Positions 26,105-35,453 of a DNA stretch of 53,399 nucleotides are shown piece after piece (the stretch's first letter is position 1; every line of letters starts with the position of its first letter). Location of the stretch: positions 1 through 53,399 of the forward strand of contig JAIBAK010000022.1 in the NCBI GenBank assembly GCA_019695215.1, written 5' to 3'. A model generated the notes under the pieces. It worked only from the letters and a program-made list of their open reading frames with translations. It ran no database searches and had not been told where the DNA came from. The position numbers were made by a program, and so were the translations under genes. This DNA is from Bacteroidia bacterium. GTDB lineage: Bacteria; Bacteroidota; Bacteroidia; UKL13-3.

Positions 26105-26124
26105 GAAACGTGAAGTTACGTTTC
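26105..26124. repeat. 7-bp inverted repeat in the leader of the 1494-residue T9SS protein gene
   Basis: GAAACGT, six bases, ACGTTTC form a perfect hairpin ending 23 bases before the ATG at 26148. The 201-bp gap that holds it is AT-rich; it also has CCTTTGTT (25958-25965) and AACAAAGG (25999-26006) as a more distant inverted pair. This could be an operator or an mRNA structure that controls the large gene. Confidence 0.4.
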
Positions 26125-26147
26125 ATTAGTTAATCGGGGGTTTAAAA

Positions 26148-29100
26148 ATGAAAAAGTTACTTTTTACTTTATCTCTTATTCTCACAATCTGGGGGCTTAG
26201 CTCTCAATCTGCCTTTGCTTCTCACATGGCTGGTAGTGATATGGAGTTTAAATGTCTTGGTAAAGACACGTACCAAATAGTGCTCAGGGTTTACCGGGAC
26301 TGCACAGGAATTCCAATCAACTCCTCACCACAAATTACTTTCACTCCGGAGGCGCCCTGCACTCAGGGAACAAAGTCGGTCACTATGACTCGTACTCTGG
26401 TAAGACCAGTGCGTTTTATGTGTGCCGGAATGAAGAATATTTGCGAGGGTGGTTCTTTTCCGTTTGGTATGGAAGAAAACCGATTCGAAGTAACTGTAAT
26501 ATTCAATAATCTTTGGTCGGGCGGCTTAGACTCAACCTGCTGCTGGATCAGGGTAACCTATCAGGAGTGTTGCCGCAATGGAAACATTACAAATATTCCG
26601 GGATCAAACTTTTATATCGATGCCGAATTAAATCGTTGCGTAACCCCATGCAATAGTTCTCCGCAAATCTCCAATTATCCGGTTGCCGTTGTTTGTGCAG
26701 GTCAGGGTTTTTGGTTTAATAATGGTATCTTGGATACTATCAATTACGACTCCATTTCATACGAATTGGCTGATCCACTTGGCTCTACTAATAGCCCTAC
26801 AGGATGGTTAAACGGCTTCTCAAAAGAGAAACCATTTAATTTTCTTGGTTTCCCTAACTATCAGTTACCCTTCCCTGCCGGATTTAATCTTAATAAAACC
26901 AATGGCGACTTAGGTTTTACACCTATGGGGCAGCAACAACCGGTGCTTGCCTTCCAAATTACCGAGTGGCGAAAGGTTAATGGCGTATATCAAAAAATTG
27001 GTGTCACCCGAAGAGATGTTCAGTTCTACACATACCAATGTCCTCCAAACAATCCACCTGAAATTGAAGTAAACGGAAGCAAGGCTGGGCCTTGGAGTTA
27101 TACCATTTGTGCCGGGCAAACACTTTGTCTGAATATAAAAGCTACGGATAAGGATACGGTACCTCCTAAATCCGATACCACATTACTTTCCTGGAACCGA
27201 GGTATTCCAGGTGCCACATGGACAAATGTGAATTCTCCAAAAAAATTAATCCGTTGGGATGAAGCTGTATTTTGCTGGACACCTCCCGCAAGTTATGCCA
27301 GTACCCTTCCGTATTATTTCACAGTAAAAGGTGAAGACGATAATTGCCCGGTTCCCGGCACTTCTACCCGCGCTATAGGTATTCGTGTAAAACCAAGCCC
27401 TGAGGGATTCATTACTAAAACACCCCTCGGGTGTTCAAAATATGGTTTTGATGTAACTGTGACCAATCAGAATAAACTTACTCAGACTCCAAGTTTTCTT
27501 TGGACCATCCCAAATGTTGGTAATGGAAATTTTAATGCTATAAATGCTGTTAATTATAATGCTAAAACTATCCCAACCCATACGTTTGCCGGTGGCGGAA
27601 CCTATGTAATCAGGTTGCGTATGGAAGGCGATCAGTGTGTTAGTTTCCTTTTCGATACTGTGTATGTTGATTCTCCGGTAAAAGCAGTTGCCTGCCCTGA
27701 CACATTTGTGTGTATAGGAAACACCCAGTCCTTGTCCGCTTCAGCCAAAAATGGTACACTCCCGTACAAGTTTAAGTGGCTGACCGGAAATTCTGCTGAC
27801 ACCTTAACAACACTTACCATTACCAACAATCAAACTACAAAAACATACTTCATTGAAGTTACTGACTCTTTCAGTTGTGTTTCAAAAGATAGTGTAGTTC
27901 TTGAAGTTAAACCATTGCCTTATGTAAATTTGGGGCCGGACAAGCGAATATGTTTTGCCGATAGTGCAGTATTCGATGCGGGAGACAATCAAACAAAAGG
28001 GTTACTTTCCTATGAATGGTTCACTCCCGATGGCAACCGAAGTTCTCAATTTATTTACGCAAAAGATTCAGGCGAATACATGGTCAAGGTAATTGACAGC
28101 TTCCGATGCGAACAGCGCGATACAGCCCTGTTGTTTGTGAACAGACAGGTAATCGCCAATGCCGGACCTAATGATTCGATTTGTATAAACAACTCAACTG
28201 TGTTTAGAGGAAGCGGTGGACAAACTTATGAGTGGAGAGAAATTGGCTCATTGGGCGTTATTTCTACTGCCGACACATTATTCAAAAATCCGACTCAACC
28301 GGGTATTACTGATATCACCTTAAAGGTAACCGTAACATATGGGAATGTAACGTGTGCAAGTATGGACACCACAACCTTGGTGGCCAATCCGCTACCCACT
28401 ATCTCATTTACCAATAAATCGCCTGGCTTCTGTATTGATTCTAACTGGCTCGATCCCGGAACAAAATCAGGAGCACAGCCATCGGCCACCGGAAGAAATA
28501 AATACGGCTGGTATGGCGGCTGGTGGACAATTTCTGATTTAAGTAAATCACAATGTTTTGACCGCGATTCAAACAGTGCTACTTTTGGGTATGTTAAGTT
28601 GAATTGTTTAGGTGTATGCCCTCAGGACGCAAGCGGTAATTTTGTGCCGTGGAAAGTGACCTACCACTACATAAACTCGAACGGCTGCTACAGCAAAGAC
28701 TCTATTGATGTAACTATTTACCCCCTCCCTATTGTCACCATCGGGGCTGATAAGTCCGTTTGCCAAAACGATAATCCTTTCCAGATTTATCCATATCCAA
28801 ATACCGGTGTGGGAACTAAATGGATGAACCCGCCTTCACCTTATGACGCTAACGACCCCAACTCGGTTATTGAATACAATCCTTTAGGTCGTATTCATAC
28901 CTTCTTCCCGAAAAGAGCAGTAGAAGACACCACGTATATGCTGATGTATGAAGCAACGACTCAGTATCCAAAAGCACAGTGTAAAAATACCGATACCGCA
29001 TTCTATTACATCAGACCTATTCCTAAGGTTGATGCCGGAAGATTGCCTGATGTTTGTGAAGATGCTTCCCTTGTAGATTTACCTTTAAAAAGCGGTGCGA

Positions 29101-30632
29101 AGGTACTGCCTGTAACCATGAATGGTGTGGGTACGTGGACGGGGCCATCTGTAAATACTCCAAACAAAACTTTCAATCCCAAAACTGCCCCTTACGGAAT
29201 GAATATCATTCAATATAGTTTCACTAATGATACTGGTTGTACTGCATCCGACACCACTTTCATTATCGTTAATAAACTCCCTAATACACAGCTTGCCAAT
29301 CAACCGGATATTTGTGAAGATGCCGGAACAATTGTATTAAAGGGTAACAAACCGGGTTTGGGAACAGGTACATACATTGTAAATGGTTTCACAACTGGTA
29401 ACTCATTCAATGCAAAGCCTACGGGAACACCAAATGCTGCTAATCCGGTGAATTACGGAATGAACTATGCCACTTATAGCTTTACAGATAATCATGGCTG
29501 TAAAAAAGAGGCTAAAGACAGTTTTGATATTCAGATACTGCCAAAGGTAAAAATTCTTAACCCCGGCCCTCTTTGTGAAGGATTCCCTTTTACGTTGCAA
29601 GGTTCCATGACAAATACTTCTTCGTTCAGATGGTCGGTGATTGGAGATGGTAAATATTATTTCGGAACCCCAACACAGTACGATACAACCAGTACTGATA
29701 CGTTAGTTGGCTATATCCCCGGACTGCAGGATGTATTTAACGGATCATTCATTGTAATTCTGCATTCAACCGACAACAAACTGTGCCCTGCATCGTATGA
29801 CCAGTCATTTGTGAAAATTAACCGAAATCCTGTAGGTGATTTTACAGCCAAACAGGAAGGTTGCGAACCATTCCCTACAACCTTTTTCGGAAATTTTGAA
29901 GATGCCGACTCTATAATATGGGACTTCGGTGACGGAACAACCAGGGTTGGTGGTGAAACAGTTCCACATATGTACGATAAAGCCCGCAGTACCCCATACG
30001 ATGTAAGTGTAAGACTTGTATCGGTTGATGGTTGCGACACTGTATTAACCAAACCTTTGTTTATTAAGGTAAATATTAGCCCTACTGCTAAATTTGAGCC
30101 TAATCCACGTAAATCTACCGTGGCTTTGCCTCGCTTCACATTTAATAATCAAAGTGACTTAAGAGGGCTTCCGATTGATAGCGTAACATTCTCATGGGAT
30201 TTTGGTGACCCTAAAACAGATTTTGACACATCAAGTCAATACAGTCCTACGTATACATATCCTACCGATACAGGAGTTTATGAAATAAGAATGAACCTTG
30301 TAACTGTAGATGGATGTAAAGCCGAGGCTATTGACTATGTAAGAATAGATCCGGATATCACCGTATTTGCTCCTACTGCTTTCCGTCCTCAAAGTAAAAA
30401 GGAGCAGAACCAGCGTTTTTACGTAGTAGTTGACGGTCAGCGAACCTTTCACGTTGATATTTTCAACCGTTGGGGTGAGTTGGTATACTCATCGGATGAT
30501 CCCGAAGAAGGATGGGATGGAAAATATAAAGGTGTAGATGTTCAGCAGGATGTATTTGCTTGGCAGGTAACCGTAATCAGTTTTAACGGCACACCATACA
30601 AATACAGCGGAACCGTTACCCTCTTGCGCTAA
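26148..30632 (+). CDS. large secreted protein with Ig/PKD-like domains and T9SS type B (CHU_C) C-terminus
   Basis: A 1494-residue exported protein. Signal peptide about 1-24 (SAFA), then a cysteine-rich N-terminal module (SHMAGSDMEFKCLG, YRDCTG, TYQECCRNGNI) that I recall from many Bacteroidota gliding-motility-associated proteins. The middle carries a series of Ig-like repeats (VCIGNTQSLSA, RICFADSAVFDAG, DSICINNSTVFRGSG), and two clear PKD domains lie near 1258 (IIWDFGDGTT) and 1348 (FSWDFGDPKT). The CHU_C sorting domain spans about 1400-1494 (FAPTAFRPQSK, FNRWGELVYSS, WDGKYKGVDVQQDVFAW). It would be secreted by the type IX system and remain at or leave the cell surface. Function unknown; an adhesin or structural role is likely. 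A strong terminator follows. Confidence 0.86.
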   Translation: MKKLLFTLSLILTIWGLSSQSAFASHMAGSDMEFKCLGKDTYQIVLRVYRDCTGIPINSSPQITFTPEAPCTQGTKSVTMTRTLVRPVRFMCAGMKNICEGGSFPFGMEENRFEVTVIFNNLWSGGLDSTCCWIRVTYQECCRNGNITNIPGSNFYIDAELNRCVTPCNSSPQISNYPVAVVCAGQGFWFNNGILDTINYDSISYELADPLGSTNSPTGWLNGFSKEKPFNFLGFPNYQLPFPAGFNLNKTNGDLGFTPMGQQQPVLAFQITEWRKVNGVYQKIGVTRRDVQFYTYQCPPNNPPEIEVNGSKAGPWSYTICAGQTLCLNIKATDKDTVPPKSDTTLLSWNRGIPGATWTNVNSPKKLIRWDEAVFCWTPPASYASTLPYYFTVKGEDDNCPVPGTSTRAIGIRVKPSPEGFITKTPLGCSKYGFDVTVTNQNKLTQTPSFLWTIPNVGNGNFNAINAVNYNAKTIPTHTFAGGGTYVIRLRMEGDQCVSFLFDTVYVDSPVKAVACPDTFVCIGNTQSLSASAKNGTLPYKFKWLTGNSADTLTTLTITNNQTTKTYFIEVTDSFSCVSKDSVVLEVKPLPYVNLGPDKRICFADSAVFDAGDNQTKGLLSYEWFTPDGNRSSQFIYAKDSGEYMVKVIDSFRCEQRDTALLFVNRQVIANAGPNDSICINNSTVFRGSGGQTYEWREIGSLGVISTADTLFKNPTQPGITDITLKVTVTYGNVTCASMDTTTLVANPLPTISFTNKSPGFCIDSNWLDPGTKSGAQPSATGRNKYGWYGGWWTISDLSKSQCFDRDSNSATFGYVKLNCLGVCPQDASGNFVPWKVTYHYINSNGCYSKDSIDVTIYPLPIVTIGADKSVCQNDNPFQIYPYPNTGVGTKWMNPPSPYDANDPNSVIEYNPLGRIHTFFPKRAVEDTTYMLMYEATTQYPKAQCKNTDTAFYYIRPIPKVDAGRLPDVCEDASLVDLPLKSGAKVLPVTMNGVGTWTGPSVNTPNKTFNPKTAPYGMNIIQYSFTNDTGCTASDTTFIIVNKLPNTQLANQPDICEDAGTIVLKGNKPGLGTGTYIVNGFTTGNSFNAKPTGTPNAANPVNYGMNYATYSFTDNHGCKKEAKDSFDIQILPKVKILNPGPLCEGFPFTLQGSMTNTSSFRWSVIGDGKYYFGTPTQYDTTSTDTLVGYIPGLQDVFNGSFIVILHSTDNKLCPASYDQSFVKINRNPVGDFTAKQEGCEPFPTTFFGNFEDADSIIWDFGDGTTRVGGETVPHMYDKARSTPYDVSVRLVSVDGCDTVLTKPLFIKVNISPTAKFEPNPRKSTVALPRFTFNNQSDLRGLPIDSVTFSWDFGDPKTDFDTSSQYSPTYTYPTDTGVYEIRMNLVTVDGCKAEAIDYVRIDPDITVFAPTAFRPQSKKEQNQRFYVVVDGQRTFHVDIFNRWGELVYSSDDPEEGWDGKYKGVDVQQDVFAWQVTVISFNGTPYKYSGTVTLLR

Positions 30633-30651
30633 TAATCAAAACAATTCATAT

Positions 30652-30684
30652 AAAAAAAGGGACTCTTTTGGAGTCCCTTTTTTT
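30652..30684 (+). terminator. strong rho-independent terminator
   Basis: GGGACTC, loop TTTTG, GAGTCCC, flanked by seven A on the left and seven T on the right, 20 bp after the stop of the T9SS gene. The A/T flanks make it work in both directions. Confidence 0.93.
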
Positions 30685-30772
30685 ATGCCTGATTACGGGC
30701 AGGGGAATTTGCCATACCTCGAATTATGGATAACTCTTCTTTTTTCAAAGTAGCAGATGTGCCCAAAAAATG

Positions 30773-30780
30773 TACCTTTG
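30773..30780 (+). promoter_or_regulatory. -7 element of carB
   Basis: TACCTTTG fits TAnnTTTG exactly. Transcription would begin near 30787, which is downstream of the first in-frame ATG (30757) and 30 bases upstream of the GTG at 30817, and so supports the GTG start. Confidence 0.55.
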
Positions 30781-30816
30781 CCCAATTTAATTCTACACCA
30801 TTTAACTTTTTATCAA

Positions 30817-33633
30817 GTGCCAAAAGACTCAAGCATAAAATCGGTATTAATCATAGGAAGCGGCCCAATTATTATTGGTCAGGCTTGTGAATTTGACTAT
30901 TCCGGAAGCCAGGCAGCCCGTTCCTTAAAAGAAGAAGGTATTGAGGTTACCCTGATTAACAGCAATCCGGCTACTATTATGACCGATAAGGTAACTGCTG
31001 ACCATATTTATCTTTTACCCCTCACCGTTGATTCCATTATTCAAATTTTAGAAGAAAGGAAAATTGATGCGGTTTTACCAACCATGGGCGGGCAAACAGC
31101 CTTAAATTTAGCTATTGAAGCAAATGAATTAGGGGTTTGGCAAAAATACGGAGTGCGAATGATTGGTGTAGATGTACACGCAATTCAAACTACCGAAGAC
31201 AGAGAAAAATTCAGGCAGTTGATGGTAGAAATCGGAATTCCGGTAGCCCCATCTAAAACCGCTACATCCTTTTTGGAAGGAAAAGAAATTGCTCAGGAAA
31301 TTGGATTCCCTTTAGTAATAAGACCATCGTTTACACTTGGTGGAACCGGAGGAAGTTTTGTTCATAAAAAAGAAGAATTTGAAGCCGCCCTTATGAGGGG
31401 ATTACAGGCCTCTCCTACGCATGAAGTATTGGTAGAGAAGGCTGTTTTGGGGTGGAAAGAATACGAATTGGAACTGTTGCGCGACAATAATGACAACGTA
31501 TGCATTATTTGTTCCATTGAAAACTTTGATCCGATGGGCATTCACACCGGTGATTCCATAACCGTTGCTCCGGCCATGACCTTAAGCGATACCTGTTACC
31601 AAACCATGCGCGATATGGCCATCAAAATGATGCGTTCTATAGGGAATTTTGCAGGAGGTTGCAACGTACAGTTTGCAGTTAACCCCGAAAATGAAGAATT
31701 AATCTCCATCGAAATTAATCCGCGGGTATCCCGTTCCTCAGCCTTAGCCTCAAAAGCAACCGGCTACCCAATAGCCAAAATAGCTTCAAAACTTGCCATT
31801 GGTTATAATCTGGACGAATTAAATAATCCTGTTACCAAAACTACTTCTGCTTATTTTGAACCCGCACTCGACTACGTAATCGTTAAAATTCCAAGATGGA
31901 ACTTTGATAAATTTAAAGGAGCCGACCGCGAGCTGGGTTTACAAATGAAATCAGTAGGCGAAGTGATGGGAATTGGTCGCACTTTTATCGAAGCGCTGCA
32001 AAAAGCTTGTCAGTCGCTTGAAATTGGCCGCTCAGGTTTAGGTGCCGATGGAAAACAATTGCGAAATCTTGAAGAAATAGCTAATAGCCTGCAACACCCT
32101 TCCTGGAACCGCTTGTTTCATATTAAAGATGCATTCAGCCTTGGCGTTCCTATTTCTTCCGTTGAAAAAATGACTCGGATTGACCGGTGGTTTTTGACAC
32201 AGATTCAGGATTTGGTTAGACTCGAAACAGAACTGAAACGGTTTAATCTAACCAATATTCCCCGAGAGCTATTTGTGGAGTTAAAGGAAAAAGGATTTTC
32301 TGACGAACAAATTGCCTGGATACTTCAAAACGTAACTGAGGAAGATGTTTACAAGCGGAGAAAAGAACTTGGCATTAAGCGGGTATATAAAATTGTTGAT
32401 ACGTGCGCTGCTGAATTCCCTTCGCCCACCAATTACTTTTACTCCACTTTTGACGGGGAAAATGAATCGGTTGTAACGGATAGAAAGAAAATAATTGTTT
32501 TGGGATCAGGTCCCAACCGGATAGGTCAGGGAATTGAATTCGACTATAGTTGTGTGCATGGTTTACTGGCTGCAAAAGAATGCGGATACGAAGCGATAAT
32601 GATTAATTGCAATCCCGAAACCGTTTCTACTGATTTTGACATGGCTGATAAACTCTATTTTGAACCCGTATTCTGGGAACATTTGAGAGAGATAATTGAA
32701 TTAGAAAAACCCGAAGGCGTAATTGTTCAACTTGGTGGTCAAACTGCCCTTAAACTTTCAAGGAAACTGGAAGAACACGGTATAAAAATCATCGGGACCA
32801 CATTCCGCGATATGGATATTGCAGAAGACCGCGGTTTCTTTTCCGATTTGCTGAAAGATATGAATATTCCTTACCCTAAATACGGTGTTGCCGAAACTGC
32901 AGAAGAAGCAATAGAAGTTGCCGCACATGTTGGCTTTCCGGTTTTGGTAAGACCCTCTTATGTATTAGGCGGACAGGGGATGAAAATTGTGATAAACAAC
33001 GAAGAGCTGGAAACCGCAGTAATTGGTTTGCTGGGCGACCTTCCCGGCAACAGGGTATTAATTGATCACTTTTTGGATCGTGCCGAAGAAGCAGAGGTTG
33101 ATTGTATTTGTGACGGAGAAGACGTGCATATTATAGGCATGATGGAACATATTGAACCGGCAGGTATTCACTCGGGTGATTCGAGCGCGGTGCTTCCTCC
33201 TTTTAGCCTGAGCGAAAATGTGAAGAAGCAAATGGAAGATTATTCAATAAAACTTTCCAGAGCTTTAAAAGTAAAAGGGCTACTTAATATTCAGTTTGCC
33301 ATTAAAGAGGAGAAGGTTTATGTAATTGAAGCCAATCCGCGCGCATCCAGAACCGTTCCTTTCATTGCAAAGGCATATGACGTTCCCTATATAAATATTG
33401 CTACCAAAATAATGCTTGAGGCTAAAAAGCTGAAAGATTTTGTTATTGAGGAAAAGCTGACCGGATACGCCATAAAAGAACCGGTGTTTTCTTTTAATAA
33501 ATTCATTGGGGTAAATAAAGAATTAGGCCCCGAGATGAAATCGACCGGAGAGGCAATTCGTTTTATTAAAGATTTAAATGACCCTTTCTTCCGAAACCTG
33601 TACAAGGAAAAGTCAATGTACCTGAGCAAATAA
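30817..33633 (+). CDS. carB: carbamoyl-phosphate synthase large subunit, without the allosteric domain
   Basis: CarB makes carbamoyl phosphate from bicarbonate, ammonia (from CarA) and two ATP for arginine and pyrimidine synthesis. The two ATP-grasp halves are plain: IIGSGPIIIGQACEFDYSG and LGSGPNRIGQGIEFDYSC begin them, with RPSFTLGGTGG and RPSYVLGGQGM as the glycine-rich loops. The protein ends at about the place where the second half closes (938 residues against about 1070 in E. coli), so the C-terminal MGS-like regulatory domain is missing; I recall similarly short CarB in other Bacteroidota. I start at GTG 30817 (VPKDSSIKSVL). carA is not adjacent. The next gene follows after one base. 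Confidence 0.94.
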   Translation: MPKDSSIKSVLIIGSGPIIIGQACEFDYSGSQAARSLKEEGIEVTLINSNPATIMTDKVTADHIYLLPLTVDSIIQILEERKIDAVLPTMGGQTALNLAIEANELGVWQKYGVRMIGVDVHAIQTTEDREKFRQLMVEIGIPVAPSKTATSFLEGKEIAQEIGFPLVIRPSFTLGGTGGSFVHKKEEFEAALMRGLQASPTHEVLVEKAVLGWKEYELELLRDNNDNVCIICSIENFDPMGIHTGDSITVAPAMTLSDTCYQTMRDMAIKMMRSIGNFAGGCNVQFAVNPENEELISIEINPRVSRSSALASKATGYPIAKIASKLAIGYNLDELNNPVTKTTSAYFEPALDYVIVKIPRWNFDKFKGADRELGLQMKSVGEVMGIGRTFIEALQKACQSLEIGRSGLGADGKQLRNLEEIANSLQHPSWNRLFHIKDAFSLGVPISSVEKMTRIDRWFLTQIQDLVRLETELKRFNLTNIPRELFVELKEKGFSDEQIAWILQNVTEEDVYKRRKELGIKRVYKIVDTCAAEFPSPTNYFYSTFDGENESVVTDRKKIIVLGSGPNRIGQGIEFDYSCVHGLLAAKECGYEAIMINCNPETVSTDFDMADKLYFEPVFWEHLREIIELEKPEGVIVQLGGQTALKLSRKLEEHGIKIIGTTFRDMDIAEDRGFFSDLLKDMNIPYPKYGVAETAEEAIEVAAHVGFPVLVRPSYVLGGQGMKIVINNEELETAVIGLLGDLPGNRVLIDHFLDRAEEAEVDCICDGEDVHIIGMMEHIEPAGIHSGDSSAVLPPFSLSENVKKQMEDYSIKLSRALKVKGLLNIQFAIKEEKVYVIEANPRASRTVPFIAKAYDVPYINIATKIMLEAKKLKDFVIEEKLTGYAIKEPVFSFNKFIGVNKELGPEMKSTGEAIRFIKDLNDPFFRNLYKEKSMYLSK

Positions 33634-33634
33634 A

Positions 33635-33877
33635 ATGATCAAGTTTTTACTAACCTCTGTTGCCGTTATTTTTCTTGTGAGAATGTTGTTAAGACTACTC
33701 ACGGGAGGTTTTCATGTAAAAGTTGAGAAGCATTATTATTACCACGATAATCGCAAACAGGAAACACAAAAGCCGGAAGGCTTTACTACTATAACGCAAA
33801 ATACTTCTCAGGGCAAACAAAGTAAATACTCCGAAACAGCGGGCGAATATGTACCTTATGAAGAAGTAAAAGAATGA
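33635..33877 (+). CDS. DUF4834-like small membrane protein
   Basis: An 80-residue protein: one N-terminal membrane helix (FLLTSVAVIFLVRMLLRLL), then a short basic/tyrosine-rich stretch (KHYYYHDN) and a soluble tail ending GEYVPYEEVKE. The closing GEYVxYEEVK motif is what I associate with DUF4834, a small Bacteroidota family without known function. It starts one base after the carB stop and overlaps the next gene by 4 bp (ATGA), so it is inside the carB operon. Confidence 0.68.
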   Translation: MIKFLLTSVAVIFLVRMLLRLLTGGFHVKVEKHYYYHDNRKQETQKPEGFTTITQNTSQGKQSKYSETAGEYVPYEEVKE

Positions 33878-34617
33878 GCCGTCTGGTAAGAAAATTATTA
33901 GCCTCCGTCTTAGGCACCGAAAAATACCTTGAAATTGTAAGCGCGTCTTATATACGCATGGTAAATGCGGGAATGATGGCGCGGAAATACCCTGAACTTT
34001 TTTTTCTGGACAAAATTATAAAACCGGAATACCATTGCATTGACCTGGGGGCAAATGTTGGCTACTATTCTACCCGCTTATCAAAGCTCACTCAAAAGAA
34101 CGGAAAAGTATATGCCGTAGAGCCAGTAACTCTTTTTCGCAACCTTTTGGCAAAAAACCTGAAAAAGTTTGACTGCAAAAATGTGGAACTGATTGCTTAC
34201 GCACTGGGTTCCGAAAACAAGGCAATTAAAATGGGAACTCCGGAAATTGCAGGTGTTTTCAGGCACGGCCTTACCAAAGTAATTGATTCATCATCCGAAA
34301 ATTTTGCTCAGACTTATGAAGTGGAAATGAGGGTGCCGGATGAACTCTTTCAAAACTTAACCCGACTTGATTATGTGAAATGTGATGTGGAGGGTTATGA
34401 AGTGCATATTTTCCCGTTTTTCACTAAAACCTTATCCCGTTTTCGTCCCTTGATTCAAATGGAAATTTCCACTACCGATAACCGAAAACAAATTTTTGAT
34501 GTACTGCTTCCTTTAGGCTATAAAATATTCGGACTGTTCGATAATTCACTTACTGAATTAACAGCAGCTAAAGCTTTGCATTACGATAATGGTGATCTTT
34601 ATTTTAAGTGCGGTTAA
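33874..34617 (+). CDS. FkbM family methyltransferase
   Basis: A 247-residue SAM-dependent methyltransferase. The FkbM pattern is IDLGANVGYYSTRLSKL (SAM-binding, about 55-71), VYAVEPVTLFRNLLAKNL, then YVKCDVEGYEVHIF with the conserved K-x-D-V-E-G-Y/F motif and a final PLIQMEIS. Family members O-methylate sugars, polyketides or lipids; the target here is unknown. It overlaps the DUF4834 gene by 4 bp. It is convergent with the DUF4468 gene at an 11-bp gap. Confidence 0.85.
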   Translation: MSRLVRKLLASVLGTEKYLEIVSASYIRMVNAGMMARKYPELFFLDKIIKPEYHCIDLGANVGYYSTRLSKLTQKNGKVYAVEPVTLFRNLLAKNLKKFDCKNVELIAYALGSENKAIKMGTPEIAGVFRHGLTKVIDSSSENFAQTYEVEMRVPDELFQNLTRLDYVKCDVEGYEVHIFPFFTKTLSRFRPLIQMEISTTDNRKQIFDVLLPLGYKIFGLFDNSLTELTAAKALHYDNGDLYFKCG

Positions 34618-34628
34618 ACCGCCATTTG

Positions 34629-35309
34629 CTACCAGTCATCCTCATCAACAATAATCGGGTCTTTCATTAACTTTTTGAAGACCTCAATCATTCGTTTCAA
34701 ATCGGCATCTGCCCCGCGAAGAATGGCATCCGCATTTTTTACATTTGTTGAAGTAGTGTTGTAATACTCAAAATATGTTTTGGTAGGAATAGTATTTTTA
34801 TCTCCTGCAGTAATTTTACTTTCGTTTACCAGATTTGAAATCGTGTATTTGTAACGACCTTCCTTTATCCAAAGGGTCATTTTAAATTTATGATACCCCA
34901 CACTCGATTTAGAATACTTATTCGTGTATGTATAGGCATCAATGTATCCGTTTATAACCAATTTGGCGTTTTCCTTATCAACTTCAAAAATATCTTTTGG
35001 CTTCTCCCCGTTTTTCGCAAAATTGGCCATTGCCCATCTTTTGGCCCGTTTGTACAATGAGTCAGAAAGCGACTCGGATTGCTCAATTATCTCAGTGTAG
35101 GTAACCAGCATGGTAATAGAATCAACAGGTAAAACCATACGTACAAATGGTTTTGCTGCAGGTCTTTTTACAGTTGAAGTACTTTGGGTATCACTGTTAT
35201 CCTGCTGCTGATTCACATCTGTAAATATATCTTGCTCATCATTGTTTTGAGAATAGGCAAAGCCACTCCAAAATAGAAAAGATGCACTAAGAAAAAGGAG
35301 TTTTTTCAT
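34629..35309 (-). CDS. exported DUF4468 domain protein
   Basis: A 226-residue protein with a signal peptide (about 1-20, AYSQ), a low-complexity Q/D/S/T linker (22-45) and a DUF4468-type domain: LYKRAKRWAMANF, DIFEVDKENAKLVINGYID and KFKMTLWIKEGRYKYTISNL. The domain is thought to have a TBP-like fold and is frequent in Bacteroidota envelopes; its function is unknown. It stands alone, divergent from the M1 peptidase operon. Confidence 0.75.
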   Translation of the reverse strand: MKKLLFLSASFLFWSGFAYSQNNDEQDIFTDVNQQQDNSDTQSTSTVKRPAAKPFVRMVLPVDSITMLVTYTEIIEQSESLSDSLYKRAKRWAMANFAKNGEKPKDIFEVDKENAKLVINGYIDAYTYTNKYSKSSVGYHKFKMTLWIKEGRYKYTISNLVNESKITAGDKNTIPTKTYFEYYNTTSTNVKNADAILRGADADLKRMIEVFKKLMKDPIIVDEDDW

Positions 35310-35367
35310 TGAAAATTCGTTTTATGGGTTGGGTATTCTATTATTGTGCCAATAAAATATTTGGTTT

Positions 35368-35375
35368 CAAAAATA
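35368..35375 (-). promoter_or_regulatory. -7 element of the DUF4468 gene
   Basis: The minus strand reads TATTTTTG (fits TAnnTTTG), 58 bases before the ATG at 35309. The -33 half is not clear. Confidence 0.3.
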
Positions 35376-35393
35376 CATGTTTCAATCAATACC

Positions 35394-35408
35394 GAAAATA
35401 GTATTTTC
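35394..35408. repeat. palindrome between divergent genes
   Basis: GAAAATA, G, TATTTTC is a perfect 7+1+7 palindrome in the 144-bp gap between the DUF4468 gene and the M1 peptidase operon, placed where a regulator could act on both. Confidence 0.3.
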
Positions 35409-35453
35409 ATGCGAAATAACTAATACCGGCCCTATTAAAAAAAAATATTATTA

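Noticed and set aside
30757..30816. Longer N-terminus of CarB starting at ATG 30757
   Set aside because: A perfect -7 promoter box lies inside it, the residues are not CarB-like, and GTG 30817 gives the known N-terminus.
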